Shown in pieces: positions 42,425 through 55,216 of a stretch of DNA of 64,000 nucleotides (the first letter of the stretch is position 1; the number at the start of each line of letters is the position of its first letter). Where the stretch lies: assembly GCA_037975125.1 (NCBI GenBank), contig CM075860.1, positions 20,297,589 through 20,361,588 of the forward strand, read 5' to 3'. Source of the stretch: Latrodectus hesperus (lineage: Eukaryota > Arthropoda > Arachnida > Araneae > Theridiidae). A program made the position numbers and the translations under genes. The notes under the pieces were generated by a model. It saw nothing but the letters and a program-made list of their open reading frames with translations, had not been told where the DNA came from and made no database searches.

Positions 42425-43779
42425 AAATTAATTTCAAACTAAGAAACTATTAAATACATCATAGATTCTCTCTCTCTCTCTACAACATTCAAATTAAATT
42501 CTTAGTAATTTTGTAACATTGTAAATTCAATCATTTCGCGAAATAAAAGTTGCATTTTAACTAAATCATCGATTAACCAAATTGCATTCATCAGTCAATT
42601 AGCTGCATTTAGCAAAAGGAAACTAATTTCAAAGAGAGACAGAATCTTTTTATCTATGAAAATTGAAACAAACTGTATTATAAAAGCATAAAATTTATAG
42701 TCAAAACAATTTCTATATTTATTAACTATACAGTTCTATTAAATATTAAACTAATATTTGTAAATATATAGATATTTACAGTTAAAAAATAATAAGATAC
42801 TTATTTCTTATTAAGAAAAATTTGCTTATTATATTCGGTTAATTTTTTGTTAAAAGCAATAAATAAATAAACTTTACAAGTATGTATATTACTGAAAACA
42901 TTTAGTATTTTTGCTTTATATAATAAAACAGAATAGTACTTTCGCTTAAATATACAAAAATAGACATTTGCTATTACTTATTTAAACGGAATAAATAAAA
43001 TCAAGGATACATTGCTAAAAATATAAATTATGTAACAAAACAAAAACGTAATTTAGTAGTATTTTTTCATTTAAATACACAATATAATAGACTTTAAATG
43101 TTATTTATATAATAAAAATAAACAGCATTAGTTATAAAACAATGTATTACTGTCTTATTTTTCAAACATAACATGTCAATACTTTCTAAAACATCCAATT
43201 TATTTCAGAGTAAAGATTTCATGGTTTGTTGACTTTAGAAGGCGAAATTGGAACAACGTAACATCGATAACAATATCCAAGAAATATTTTGAAATAACAT
43301 ATTTCACTTTTCTACAATCTGCTTGGTGAACATCAAATAAAAAGATTATCAATATAGTGAATAAATGTTTGAAAACAAAATATCTTTCTTTTTTAGTAAA
43401 ATTTTTCAGCTACAAAATTCGATATGCAGTTTTCTTGTTTTTTTTTTCTTTAAAATATTATTTTCAGATTTTGGATTTCTTTTTTGTTTATTTTATAAAA
43501 TGTAGCACTTTTGTATAAAATGCAATCTTTTATGAATGCAACTAGAGACTTATTATATAGTTAAATTATAAATTTTTAATTTTATAATAATAATCACAAT
43601 TGCTTTTGAAACGATTAATCGTATTGAAATATAATTCTTATTTCGCATATTCGTTATTTATTCCTTATTAATTCGTTATTTCGTAAAATATGTAACAGAA
43701 ATTTTTTGTTGCTTAGCAAAACGAAATATATTTAACATTTAGCCATGAGAAGAGACTCCGAACAGAATCATTTGGTTAA

Positions 43780-43793
43780 CTAGTAGGTGGCGC
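43780..43793 (+). promoter_or_regulatory. CTCF-like motif
   Basis: ctagtaggtggcgc agrees with the CTCF consensus CCASYAGRKGGCRS at 13 of 14 positions. It sits in intron 1 of the cyclase gene. Binding is not shown by sequence alone. Confidence 0.35.
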
Positions 43794-44281
43794 TTTCATT
43801 TATATTTTTTATATTTAGGAAAAACACTGTTTACAAAACAGTGGTCACTCATACACACATACTTTAAGTATAAATACAGAAAATTAAAATACACAACTGC
43901 ATAGTAAGACAACTATACTAAAATTAGATTAAAGTTATACAAAAATATGAAACTTGAATAAAGCCATATATAGTTATAATGCTTATACGTACAAATGATA
44001 TAAAACCAAGAAAATTGGTATCTAAAACCTGAATGCATACTACTGATAATAGTATACAATCAGCTATATTGAATGCAATGAAGAAATGAGCAATAAATGT
44101 TCTTTAAGATATAATTATTTGTGTAATTATTTTGAAATTGTTCGTTATTTATAACAGCATGAGGTTATTTTATTTGAAATCTATATCCGATGATCTTGGC
44201 GTTTTAAAATCTACACTGGGCTGTCTCTTAAGTAGGAAAACATGTAATTCGCGAACTATAAGGAGTTTTACAATGTCTAAC

Positions 44282-44562
44282 AGCCGTCCAACTTGTCTAA
44301 GGGTCAGCGTGCCTGACTGCGGATAAGGAAGTCCAGTATTCAATTCCCGGTTTTGACATGGATATACTTCCTCTCTCTATCTATCCTGCCTTTGTCCTTT
44401 CCTTGTATGAATGGGTTGTGAATGGTTGCCTGGCCTATAAACGGGTACCTATGGCATGTGTGTACCGAGGAAATCGGACTCCACACCTAAATATGGTTCA
44501 GTTGAAAAAGTGGAGCAGCGCACCCCATAATGCCAGCTTAGCTGGCACACGACAACAGCAAT
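44282..44562 (+). repeat. tRNA-derived SINE
   Basis: The head starts near 44297 (taagggtcagcgtgcctga, box A-like) with box-B-like tattcaattcccgg near 44337. The body has the TC-rich stretch and the core cctataaacgggtacc near 44433, shared with the SINEs at 19676 and 55659. The flanks aatgtctaac (44272-44281) and aatatctaac (44563-44572) are a probable 9/10 duplication. Confidence 0.8.
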
Positions 44563-44572
44563 AATATCTAAC

Positions 44573-44995
44573 TATTTTTCTTCGGAAAGAGCGTTAAATT
44601 CAAAATTTGAGGAAATTGATTGGTGTCATTGTAGTTGTAGTAGGTAGGAGTTTATGTGGGAGTAACTCAACACGTTGCGGTCAAACACTTTTCCGACAGA
44701 CTGGTTTGTGGGAGTGATACTTGGAAAGGATATAAGTTTCTTCAATTGAGTTTTAAGAAAAATGTGAAAGCAATTCCTGTATATTGGGCATTGGTCTTAC
44801 TTTGAATCATCTGGGTAATAATTACAATAATTTGAGCTTGCGAGGTTTAATAATGTTCTCGGGTGGTTCATCATACAATTGAATATTCTGAGCGTGAAAA
44901 AACAACATATGAGTAAAGGATATAAACAATTTACGTACACACATATATACATGTATGTATATGTATATATATACAATATATATGTATACACACAT

Positions 44996-45085
<90 letters not shown>

Positions 45086-47943
45086 AATGTGTCATAAAAT
45101 TTATCATATAAAGGAATGTTACAATTGTTTTCATTAAATATACAGTTACTGATATGTGAAAAATATTGCATTGAGATATTCAATGAAAAAAAATTTGTCA
45201 AATACTGAAGTTTTCATGAAAAATAATACAATTTTTCATTCGAACTAACAAGTTACAGAGAAAATCTAGTGATGCTTAAAATATCTATGATTTCCATTAA
45301 TATAATAAAGATTTCTTAAAAGTTGCTCTATAAATAAACACAAACTTTACTTTTATATTATTCTTAATGATTCATAATTAATATTTTTGATCAAATGTCA
45401 TCATTCAAAAAAATCTGTCATCTGGAATTCTTCTAACATTTGACACGCCAATTTAGTTCTTGTTAAATCAACTTTTACATCTTAAAAAATTGCATGCTTA
45501 TTAAGAAAAAAGAATAAAATTATAGACAGAAATATATTACCAACTTATCCCTACAAGATATAATTTTCATTATGAAAAAAACTATAATCATTATAATTAT
45601 ATTCGAAAAGAATTTCATAATGAGCATTCGACACAAATTTAAGGAAAAGACCAAAAAAAAAATCATAAGAAAATTTTTTTATCGGATTGTGGTAGAAGTT
45701 CGTTCTTTATCTTCCCTGCTTCATTTTCGGCAAGAATTTAAATTTACCTCAAGCGAGATTCGAATAGTGCCATTATAAACATTATGTTTTATGAGCAGCA
45801 GTTCTGTAAATACATTACTTATTTATAAAGCTTAAAATTTGGCTATCATAAATTTACCTTCAATTTTTGAAACGACGATATTTTAATTCCTTTATAATCC
45901 TGATTAAATGTCTTTCGAATGGATACGCTATTTCCATTTTTCCATAGTCTGGATCACTTCCTTTAGTCCATTTGCACAGAAACAGTTAAGAATACAATAA
46001 AGGGAAACTACGCAATGGATATACGATTGAATATATCAAAAATAAAAAGAATAATAATGTTATCTTCCATAGTAAAGAATCTTATCTTTCTTTTTAAAAG
46101 ACGTCGCTCAAAACTTTCACCCAACGAAATTGACCCAATTATTTCACTCTGGCCATGGTCAAATCAGTGCAGAACCGGAAGGGAACAATGAAGCCACTTT
46201 GATAAAAAAAAAAAAAACCGCACACACATTGAAAATATTTAACTCCACAACAAAGCTAAAGTTAGAATGATTCTATTATTAGAAACAATGGACTATAAAA
46301 CGGAAACTGTGGCAGTTATGTATCAACGGTTGCATGGCGCGGTCACTGTTTTTCCTTGGCGCTAATAAAAGTTAATGCGTCAGCAATGATACTTTGCCTA
46401 TGTTTGTGTAATCATAGATCCGCACAGTAGGGGAGCTTTTACTCCGTAATTGACCAGAATAAATGAAACGTGTTGGCAGTTCAGAGTAGTTTTCGCTGTT
46501 GCCATTACTTTGATCAGGAAATGATTAATGCCTTTTTTTATTCGAATGCCATTCGAGAGAAAGAAATAAAATAAGAAAATAAGGCCAAAAGGTAAATACG
46601 ATGCTAAGTGACGGGAAGGATGTTATCCATTTAGCAATTTCGAAGATCTTTGAACAGTCCATCATTTTTAATAACATGAAATTAATTTGATATATTATAT
46701 AAGTTTAAAATGAAAAATTTAATTGAAAATGTACTTTAGAAGTTAAAGTCATTTAAATGGATTTATACGGATAAATTTCCATTCGAGATAATTCTTTCTA
46801 TTATTCAACGCAATTTAAGCATAATAAATTGAATAATTAATTTGAAATATTCAATTTATTAATATTTATAATTTATTAATGTAAATCAAACTGAGGTTTA
46901 TATTAACTGAAAATGTTTTGTTTAAATTAATATAAACTTCAATATTTTTACTGATAATAATTGTAATAAAAAATACTAAATAATGAATTATTACATTATT
47001 CAAATATAGTAATTAATAATTCAGAGTGCAATGTTTATTATATAATTCAAAAATGTTTTTTATCAACAATTGTTGAATTCTCATTAAATTTTACGTTTTT
47101 TTGTGTTAATATTGGGAAAAATTACATGGAGCAACTTCATCAAGAGAAACGAAAATTTTAATTTAAATTTTTAATAATTATTTTATATCAAAATTTTTAA
47201 AATGGAATTATATACGGCATATTTGTAATATTTTAACTGAGGCGTTAAACAAAAGTACAAAATTAAATTAAAATTAATCAAACCATTATTTAAAGTATGC
47301 ATATTTTTATATTTAAAATGTATAACTTAGTAATTATTGTTTAAGTTCACACACGTAAATTATTTTCAAAAATAAATATTCAGACAAATTTATGTTTTTC
47401 ATTGCAAATAAATACCTATTTTAAATTTCTAGAATTTTTTTCAAGTTCTTTGAAATTAATTTCTAACTACTTTTGTCCCCTTTATTGTTATGCCCAGCAT
47501 TTTATTTTCACGTCTTTTACATTTCAGAGAAATAGGCATTGGCAAATATTGTTCTCCTTTTATTCATGTTTAAAATTAGCTGCGAATATAGTTTCGAAAT
47601 TTCTTCGCAAAACATTCCCTACAATTACAGTTAAAATTTCTTGCAATATAGACAGCAATTACTGCAGAAATTTTTGTGTTATTTATAGAAATAAATATAT
47701 TTAATATAGTAGTAAAAATATTATCTAACTTCCTGCGTTAATATCTTAATGCAACATATAAAAAATTATTAAGACATACGGTATTTTGTAAATTTAGATT
47801 TAAATAATGATTTATTGGTAAATATAATGTATTATAGAAAATAGTGGCAAGAGATATATTGAAATTATAGATATTAAGGAAGGAAAAAAAGCTTAAAGCT
47901 GAAGCTTTTAAAGCCATTGTAAAGATTTGTGTCACAAATCAAT
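44573..47943. other. AT-rich intronic DNA
   Basis: No gene supported. It contains the compound CA/TA microsatellite at 44940-45081. A segment with higher complexity and more CpG at 46110-46560 has no coding signal and is discussed in the findings. Confidence 0.5.
44940..45081. repeat. Compound (CA)n/(AT)n microsatellite
   Basis: Irregular TATG/CATA repeats, then (CA) at about 44990-45010, then (AT) to 45081. Confidence 0.95.
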
Positions 47944-47956
47944 GTAAAAAAGTATG

Positions 47957-48143
47957 GTTTAGTTTGGTTTGGGTTCTTTGTTGCTCAACGGTCATTTTTT
48001 GCACACGAAGGCTAATTAGACCGGGACTTACGATTTAAAGTGGATTCCGAACCACTACAAACATCCATGCCCAAGGTGGGATTCGAACCCACGAACTGTT
48101 TAACCGAAGGCAAGAGCGCTAACCATTCGGCTGCCAGCTCGGC
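47957..48143 (-). repeat. tRNA-derived SINE with exact 13-bp duplication
   Basis: On the minus strand the head near 48141 reads CTGGCAGCCGAATGGTTAGC (box A) and GTGGGTTCGAATCCCACC (box B near 48075), a very tRNA-like arrangement. The body ends near 47957. The flanks gtaaaaaagtatg at 47944-47956 and 48144-48156 are identical. The intact box B and perfect duplication suggest a recent insertion. Confidence 0.9.
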
Positions 48144-48639
48144 GTAAAAAAGTATGAATATCGTGCTTTGTTAGTAATATAGGAAATTAATATTCGTTTC
48201 GTGCAGTGCCAATGTTACTTATATGGGATAAAATTCGAAATAACGGAGAATGTGTCTTGTTAACCAATCAGGTGAGATTCTATAGTTTGAGTGACATCAC
48301 AGAGTTTGACAAAATCAGAAATAAAAGACATATTAACTTACAATATAATAGCTGGTTTTTAAATTATAATTTTTTATTTTATTTTTGTATCACGATTTTA
48401 TTTTCCTTTTGTAAGCAAATACAATACGCATTTTCCCCAAAAGGAAATTATAAACGTTAGATTTTAAAATGGCTGTTGTCTCATTGTTGGGGTACTCACT
48501 TGTCAAATTTAACACAATTGATCATATTTGATAATAATAAAAAAAATCCTATAATCTTTTATCAATATATACAACTGAAATCAACTACGCGCCTTCAGTT
48601 TTAAAATAGTCTCTTAAATGAGTCCACGTGTTAAGTTAA

Positions 48640-48812
48640 ATTCAATTAACTTGTCTTTCATTTTCTGCACACAAGAGGTAATTAGATCGGGACGTATATA
48701 TAGTTTAAAATAGATACCAAACCACTAAAAATGGGTCCAAGTTAGGATTCAAACCCACTAACCGCTGAGATGAACCGCAGGTTAATCATTCGGCTACCAG
48801 TTCAGTTGGTCT
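48640..48812 (-). repeat. Diverged second copy of the 47957 SINE
   Basis: The same order of blocks is recognisable: a body with tgcacacaagaggtaatta and gatcgggac, then a decayed box B (gattcaaacccac) and box A (taatcattcggctacca) in minus orientation. It is clearly older than the copy 500 bp to the left. Confidence 0.8.
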
Positions 48813-51800
48813 AGACGATCTAAACATTAGTATTTAATAAAAACAAAACCAATGACAAGCGAGATCATATTTTTACTTTCATTCTAAACTTCTTTCGCAG
48901 CAGTTAAGTTATAGTAAATGAGTATTGTATTAAACTGGCAGGGAGAAAAAAGTAGGAAAGAGAAAAAAGATTGGAAATATTTTACTATGAAAATCGCAAG
49001 ATAATTTTAATTATTTACGACCAAAGTTTCATGAAAAGTAATTTAATTAATTTTTAGCTATATGTCTAATTAATATACTAACATATTAATAAAGCTTATA
49101 GCTAAAACGTAATTCAATTACTTAATTATTACGTAATTTAATTCAATTAATGAATTCAATTACTTAATAATTAAGATGTCAGCACATAAATAAGTAATTC
49201 AATTACGATATTAATATGCTAACACCTTATTTCATAGTTTAATATTTAATATGTCAATTAGCTTAGTGTATAATAAACTAATATGCTCAAATTTCAATCT
49301 TATAATATTTTGGAGTTTGAACCTCTGAAACTTAATGTAGTTGAATAATTTTGTAGTTGACTTAATGTAGTTGAAAGTATCTGTTTGTTTTATTCATGAA
49401 GTGTCATTTATATTTTATGTATTTATACTTATTTTCATACTGTAAAATAAGTTAAGAACATACTCAGTTTTTATTTTGGACAATTCTGAATTTGTGCTGC
49501 ATTAAAGGTAATAGATTTGAAAATCCACAATTTCTGTAGATAATCCATGTAAGCAGCTTCAATTTACTCTTTTACAATAACCTCTTTACATGCATCATTC
49601 AAAGACATTAATATTATATCTAGCCAGAAATCACCATGGGACAGTTATGAAGGATAAGATCTTAAAAATGATAAAATGATGGATGATTTTAAATTTGAAT
49701 GTAATTTTTTGTAATAACCTTACAAAGAGACGTACTAGAAACTAGATTGACCCAAAGAGTAAATTTTATTGCTAAATGGTAATGAGATTATCCTATTGAT
49801 TGATTAACTGCATAAATATCATCATCATCACAACTATTTTGTAATTATGAACTACGCTCACACAAGTGATAAGGACAATTTTCATAATGATAACATCCAG
49901 CACGAATATTTAATTTGTGAAGGGCATTCTCAGTATAAAAATACATGATTGAGACAAATTAGATTAAAGAAGACCAACTCTGCTACAGTTTGGACTCCAG
50001 TAGACTCAAAGTAATGAACTGTACACTTATGCAGTTTCTTATCACCTTTCTTTGTCATTGAACTAGCATTTTTTTATCGACGTTCTGATGAAAATCAGTT
50101 ACTTTTTTTCAAGTTCTCACTATTTTCACAATAGTCGTATTCAACAAAATTCTTCATGATTTACATAATCCATTCTTTCCAAAATACTTTCACACTTACC
50201 ACTTTCACAAAATACTGTAAAAAGCAAATATATATATAGAATTCTAATTAACCGTAACTAACTTTGTATTGAAATGAAAACATGTGAAGTCTTACGTCGA
50301 CAGTAAGTTTATTGATCCTGAAATATTAACAACAATTTGAAAACAATTGAAGTAATTTATGAAAATTTTAAGCTGTGTTCCTGATTTATTGTTACTTCTT
50401 ATGTAATTTTGGTTCAATAGTTTTAACTAAACATTGTATAATAATCCAGCAAATTTAAATTATATATTGAATTTTATCCCATTATCATTATGGTGTTTCG
50501 TTGAAAAATTATAAAACCTGCTACACATTTTGTAATAAAATAGAGCCACAACCTATTAAAAATTTATAAAAACATCTACATTTATTTATAGATATGACAC
50601 AATTTTTATAATTGCTATTAATATGTCAACAATATTTATATATTTTAAGCTAACCAATGAATTTTTTTAATGAATAAATGCATAAACAATTATCATTAAA
50701 TAGTTGAATTACATAAATTTAAATATTATAAATTATAAAATATCAAAATAAATTGGTAAATATAAATTAAGCACATAACTTTTGCTTAAATATTTAATAA
50801 ATGATATAACATAATAATGTGGAAATTTTATGTTTAATTTATTGGTGAATCTCAAATAGTTATCAAAATATAAATTAAAATGTTACAAACAATTTTTTCA
50901 AGTTTTTAGATAACAATGTAATATAGTATAAGATTAAACTGCTTATATAAAGTTAAAGATTTATTTTGAGAAAAATAAATAAAATTATACGATGATTTTA
51001 ATTTAACATTTTTGCACGTTAACGAAATAAATTTATCTGTAAAGATGTGTTTTTTCCAAACTATCATACCAACTAATTATACTGTCTAACATAAAGCTAA
51101 ATGGTTCGGTACATTAATTTTCTGCTCAAAAATTTGTAGATTTGAATTCAACTAAGATAACAAATTCATATAGTTGTTTAAAATCCTAAACTACAGTTAT
51201 CACGAGTTAGCTCACAAGTACAAAAAAAGATCATAGGAAAACAGACAACCAAACACATCTTTTCAAATTGCTGTCATTGGTAAGCATAAACAAAAAAGCC
51301 ATCTTCCACAACTGTTCTATCAACATCTATTCAACCCATTACACTGAACACAAAATTTAAGCAATATAAAATAGTTTGAATTAGGGTAATCGATGGTGTA
51401 AACAGCTAGAATTTGTGTCCAGAGCTTTTGCGTGTAAAGGAAATGTTACACTGTTCTGTGCAACCCCATTAAGCTCTATGTAATTCTATTGATAAATTAT
51501 TGGTATTTTAATTAATTTTTAAGCATTCTTTCACTTTAATTTATTTAAGTGCATTTTATGGACTGTTATTACTAATTACTAATGAAAATTTAATGAAACA
51601 GATTCTTAGAATGAATAACAGTGTAAAACTCCAAAATAAGTGAAGCATACTTATAAAAGATTCGATATCTGTCATGTTAATGAAGTGTCTCACATATTTT
51701 TATCTGAAAAAAATTTTGAATACTTTTTCTTCATTTTATGTATTATTGATTATATTGAGAATAATAGCTATTAAATTAAAATTCAATAAAAATGTTTAAT

Positions 51801-51875
51801 CATTCATCATAAAACTGTTGTGCAAGTGTCCATTAATTCTGTTTATTTTTGGATTCAACAAACTTATTTATTTTA
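48813..51875. other. AT-rich intronic DNA
   Basis: No gene supported. The segment 49105-49215 is a cluster of repeated aattcaattac motifs, and acttaatgtagttgaa occurs twice near 49329 and 49357. Confidence 0.55.
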
Positions 51876-51888
51876 CAAATATAACTAT

Positions 51889-52247
51889 AAGCCGTGGTAG
51901 CCTAGTGGTTAGGCCATCGGCTCTTCTGTCTGGAAGGGCTGAGTTTGATTCCCAATAACGCCAAAGACCCACCGAGAGCATGCGATATACGTGCTCATTA
52001 ATCTGTGGAATCGAAAGTCCTGAGGTTGATCGTTGAGCAGTTATCGTAGGTGTAATAGTCTGGAGAAATTCTCCTTCACATCAAAGTCAAAACTGAAGGA
52101 GTGGTACCTTTGGTGGTGCCATCTATCGGTGGTGAATTAGAGCAAAGTCGTTCTTTCACCCTCGTAATGCTCTGATTAAACAAAAGACCCAACGTTCTGA
52201 CTTAATTTCGCATAACCTTAGATTAGCTAGCTTGGTATAAGTAATAA
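51889..52247 (+). repeat. tRNA-derived SINE
   Basis: It starts gccgtggtagcctagtggtt (box A) at 51891 and has the box-B-like gagtttgattccc near 51942. A body of about 300 bp follows. The flanks caaatataactat (51876-51888) and caaaaataactat (52248-52260) are a 12/13 duplication. The body carries a second CTCF-like motif (52116-52129, minus strand). Confidence 0.85.
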
Positions 52248-52397
52248 CAAAAATAACTATTGAGTTAAAATTTTAGCGAAAATGTTTCTAGGATTGACTA
52301 TACGTTTTGTGATTTCCGACGCTTGTTGTAAGAAACCTTAAATTTATAAGAGTGATCACCAACTGTAAAATATATAAATACACCGTACTATACAAAA

Positions 52398-52572
52398 AAA
52401 TTTATATAATTCATCATCATCATTCATGGCGTGCCAGCCCAGGATGGGCCAAGGCCTTCTGAACAAGTTTCTTCCACCTACCTCTACTAGCAGCCAAACT
52501 CCTCCAATTTTTTGTTTAATCTTCGACTGCATCCACCCATCTCAGCTTTGGTCTTCCTAAATTTATATAATT
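52398..52572 (-). mobile_element. Short RTE-type LINE 3' fragment with 14-bp duplication
   Basis: The insert 52412-52558 lies between identical copies of aaatttatataatt (52398-52411 and 52559-52572). On the minus strand it encodes LGRPKLRWVDAVED, then NWRSLAASRGRWKKLV and KALAHPGL, the common C-terminal end of RTE-clade polyproteins. It finishes with ATG/ATGATG repeats, the usual RTE-type tail. The copy is strongly 5'-truncated and sits 110 bp before exon 2. Confidence 0.9.
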
Positions 52573-52681
52573 GGCAACATATATTTTATGAATATAATGT
52601 ACTTATATTGTGTTGTGTCTTTTATATTAGATAACAAATATTTTATTGTTATTATATTTATAACGTTTTATTTGGCTTTAG

Positions 52682-52934
52682 GTTCGACAATACACCTTAC
52701 CAAAATGCCCAGACGGCGAGAAGGAATATGATTGAACACACTGACCTGGGTCCAGTATCGTGCGTCTACTTGTTTCAACTATTTCCATTCTCCATAGCCT
52801 TCGACAGGACAATGACCATCAGGGAAGTGGGAGAGAAGTCCAGGGAGCTGTTCGGGGGCGAAGAAATGGTGGGGTTACCAGTGGAAACCTTCTTCCTCAT
52901 GCACAGACCTAGAGTACCATTTACTTGGGAGAAA
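52682..52934 (+). CDS. Soluble guanylate cyclase, exon 2: first part of HNOBA domain
   Basis: Residues 185-268 of the same protein. The acceptor is tttggctttag|G and the first base completes Arg184. The frame then reads FDN...GPVSCVYLFQLFPFSIAFD, TIREVGEK and LPVETFFLMHRPRVPFTWEK. The LFPF-I-FD core and the F-L-RP-V-FTWE end are the hallmark of the heme-NO-binding-associated PAS-like domain, which carries the signal from H-NOX to the coiled coil and cyclase. The exon ends at GAGAAA|GTAAGG in phase 0. The linker between H-NOX and HNOBA looks about as short as in other members, so no exon need be missing. G+C is far above the surrounding intron. Confidence 0.92.
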
Positions 52935-54209
52935 GTAAGGGAAATGTCTTTCTAATATAAAAAAATAAGGTTATGGTAAAATTTCATTAATATACTTCAG
53001 ACTTTAAACTGAAATAATTAATGTCACTAAAAAATTACTATGGATTGATCTTACGGAGAGAGCCAAAAAGGTTATCCCACATGTCTTCGGGCAGATAATA
53101 ATTACTAGATTCAACATTTATAGTTATGAAAATTGACCTTAAGGTATTATAAAGACAAAAGCTTTTATCAGTGTTTTTAACTGGGATATAAACAAACTCA
53201 AAACAAAAATATTACAAAAAATTTAATGTTGATTAATATTGTTAAATTAAATAAAAAAAATTTTTTTCAATTTTATTGGAATTTTGATTCTGACATTTTT
53301 TTATAATATTCTTATTTTTTAGAATTATTTGATATAAAATTAGAGTTTATCTTGAAATTGTCAATAAAATAAACAGGAGTATTTATAAAGCAGAATTCTC
53401 TTAATTCTCACAGAGTTGAATTCTAAAACTTTTAATGAAAAATATTCATTAAATAATAAATGAGATCGAAATCGAGGACTTAAAATATAGAATTCACATT
53501 ATTTAAAAAATAGACGTGCATTTTTTTAACATCTTATGTTTATATTTGAAGTGTTATGCTCTACCAAATACAATAATTTAACCAGACTTTGTGCAGACTA
53601 ATTAAAATAGCATATATACAAACATAAAAATGTTAATTTCACCCTCCAGTATAAAATAATATAAAAAATATCGTTAAGTATATATAATTTTCGTATAGTA
53701 TACATATATGGGCATAACAAAAACTAAAAATATATTATTATATCTAAATAATGATATATTTCAAAAATATTTATTGATATATTTTTGAAGTAAAGTTAAA
53801 AAAATCTTGGCTAACAAAATTGTTTAATTTTAATTTTATTTAGCAGTTTTGACGATGAATAATTTACTGACATTAATAAGAGTGAACAGCATAAAATTAA
53901 ATATCGTTTAGAAATACAAATCACTCATTGTAAATAGTGAAGAATTTTTGATCACATATTTTGAATTTTTATAGATATTGTAGCAATTAACTTAAAATAG
54001 AGTTCCTTTACCAACATAACAATAGGATACTAGATACTCAAAAATTTCTCAGAGAAACTAAAGTTAAATTCAAATTTAAGAAATTCCTTACACTAGCAAT
54101 TTCTAGAGCTTGATAATTTTCGTGAATTGAATTATACATTGGGGTTTTCATTTTAAACTCCCTTACTCTTCTTGAACAAGTTCAGAATATGCACAAAGCA
54201 TAAAGTGAG

Positions 54210-54296
54210 GAATTCACATTTCCAGTTGAATGGAGATCGGTTGTCATGGCAACCAATTTCGCTGCTCTTCGAGCAGGAAACTGGAATTGTAAATTC
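54210..54296. repeat. Foldback structure with a nested X-box palindrome
   Basis: gaattcacatttccagtt (54210-54227) is inverted at 54279-54296 with 16/18 matches. Inside lie the near-palindrome ggttgtcatggcaacc (54239-54254) and a 6-bp stem ctgctc/gagcag at about 54262-54276. The set is richer in G+C than the surrounding intron. Confidence 0.65.
54239..54254 (+). promoter_or_regulatory. RFX X-box-like motif
   Basis: ggttgtcatggcaacc matches the RFX/DAF-19 X-box pattern (GTTNCC AT GGNAAC type) with one changed base per half at most. X-boxes drive ciliary and sensory-neuron genes in animals. A role for this intronic copy is inference. Confidence 0.4.
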
Positions 54297-55087
54297 ATTC
54301 TGTTATTGAGTCTCATAACTCTGCTATTAAGATTCTCTTGTGAGTTAAGCGATTCATAAGAGAATTATTATATTCTTTTGTGAAGTAAACTGAACTTTTG
54401 TGCATAAATTATTGAACATAAAAAAATATTTATAAAATGAGTTATAATTTTTTTATTACTTTGATTTATAGTTGAATATTATTTTACCTAAATACACATT
54501 TTTGAGCCTTAACAACTGCTATTAATCTTATTAATTAATTTTTTACTATTATCAAAATTTAAGTGATTTTAAAAGAACTATGAACAGATTAATTTGTTAG
54601 TAATCAAAAGCATTTTTAATACATCATGTACATACATAAAGTAAGTTTAAATTTTAAGCGTAAATTTTATATCAATATTTATAATGCGTAAACTCTATAT
54701 AAATATATTTTATTTTTTAAAATGTTTTATCGAAATAAATAAAATTCTAAGGACACACAATTAGAAAACCAAACACAAACCAAATGTATTTTTAAACATA
54801 GAAGAAAATCTCAATAAGATCAATAAAAATCATTTGGAATGCAAAGAAAACATTCAAAATCGCAAACAACGTAAAATGAAAAAGTTCGAAGATGTAAAAA
54901 AAGGAAGATTAAAAGTGAAATTCAAAAAAGAAAAATTAAGAAAATATATTGATAAAAAATATAAAAAAATTAAAGAAAAGATAGAATTAAAATTTTCTTA
55001 TTTCCATCAAGCCAATAGAGCTTAAAAAGTTGTGTTAAGTTTAAAAGGCAAGTATTATTTTAAGTTTTAGATTCTGAAGACTAAACA

Positions 55088-55089
<2 letters not shown>

Positions 55090-55145
<56 letters not shown>

Positions 55146-55157
55146 CAAATAAATTAT

Positions 55158-55214
<57 letters not shown>
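55090..55214. repeat. (AT)n - (TC)n - (AT)n compound microsatellite
   Basis: (AT) 55090-55143, a 15-bp unique piece, (TC) about 55159-55174, then (AT) to 55214. It makes spurious Tyr/Ile frames on the minus strand. Confidence 0.95.

Positions 55215-55216
<2 letters not shown>

Larger units (their letters stand above)
39425..44271. other. AT-rich intronic DNA with microsatellites
   Basis: No gene supported. Segments 40440-40800 and 40820-41060 are of higher complexity and may be decayed repeats, without a recognisable protein. A perfect hairpin lies at 41332-41372 and (AT)n arrays at 41516-41611 and 42349-42422. Confidence 0.5.

Noticed and set aside
48030..48141. Possible functional tRNA genes at SINE heads (also 19940-19976, 51891-51955, 55890-55950)
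   Set aside because: Boxes A and B are present, but the acceptor and anticodon stems do not fold as a full tRNA and each is joined to a SINE body, in most cases with a target duplication.
54834..55025. Lysine-rich 63-codon frame
   Set aside because: Reflects A-rich sequence; no homology and no nearby exon signals.
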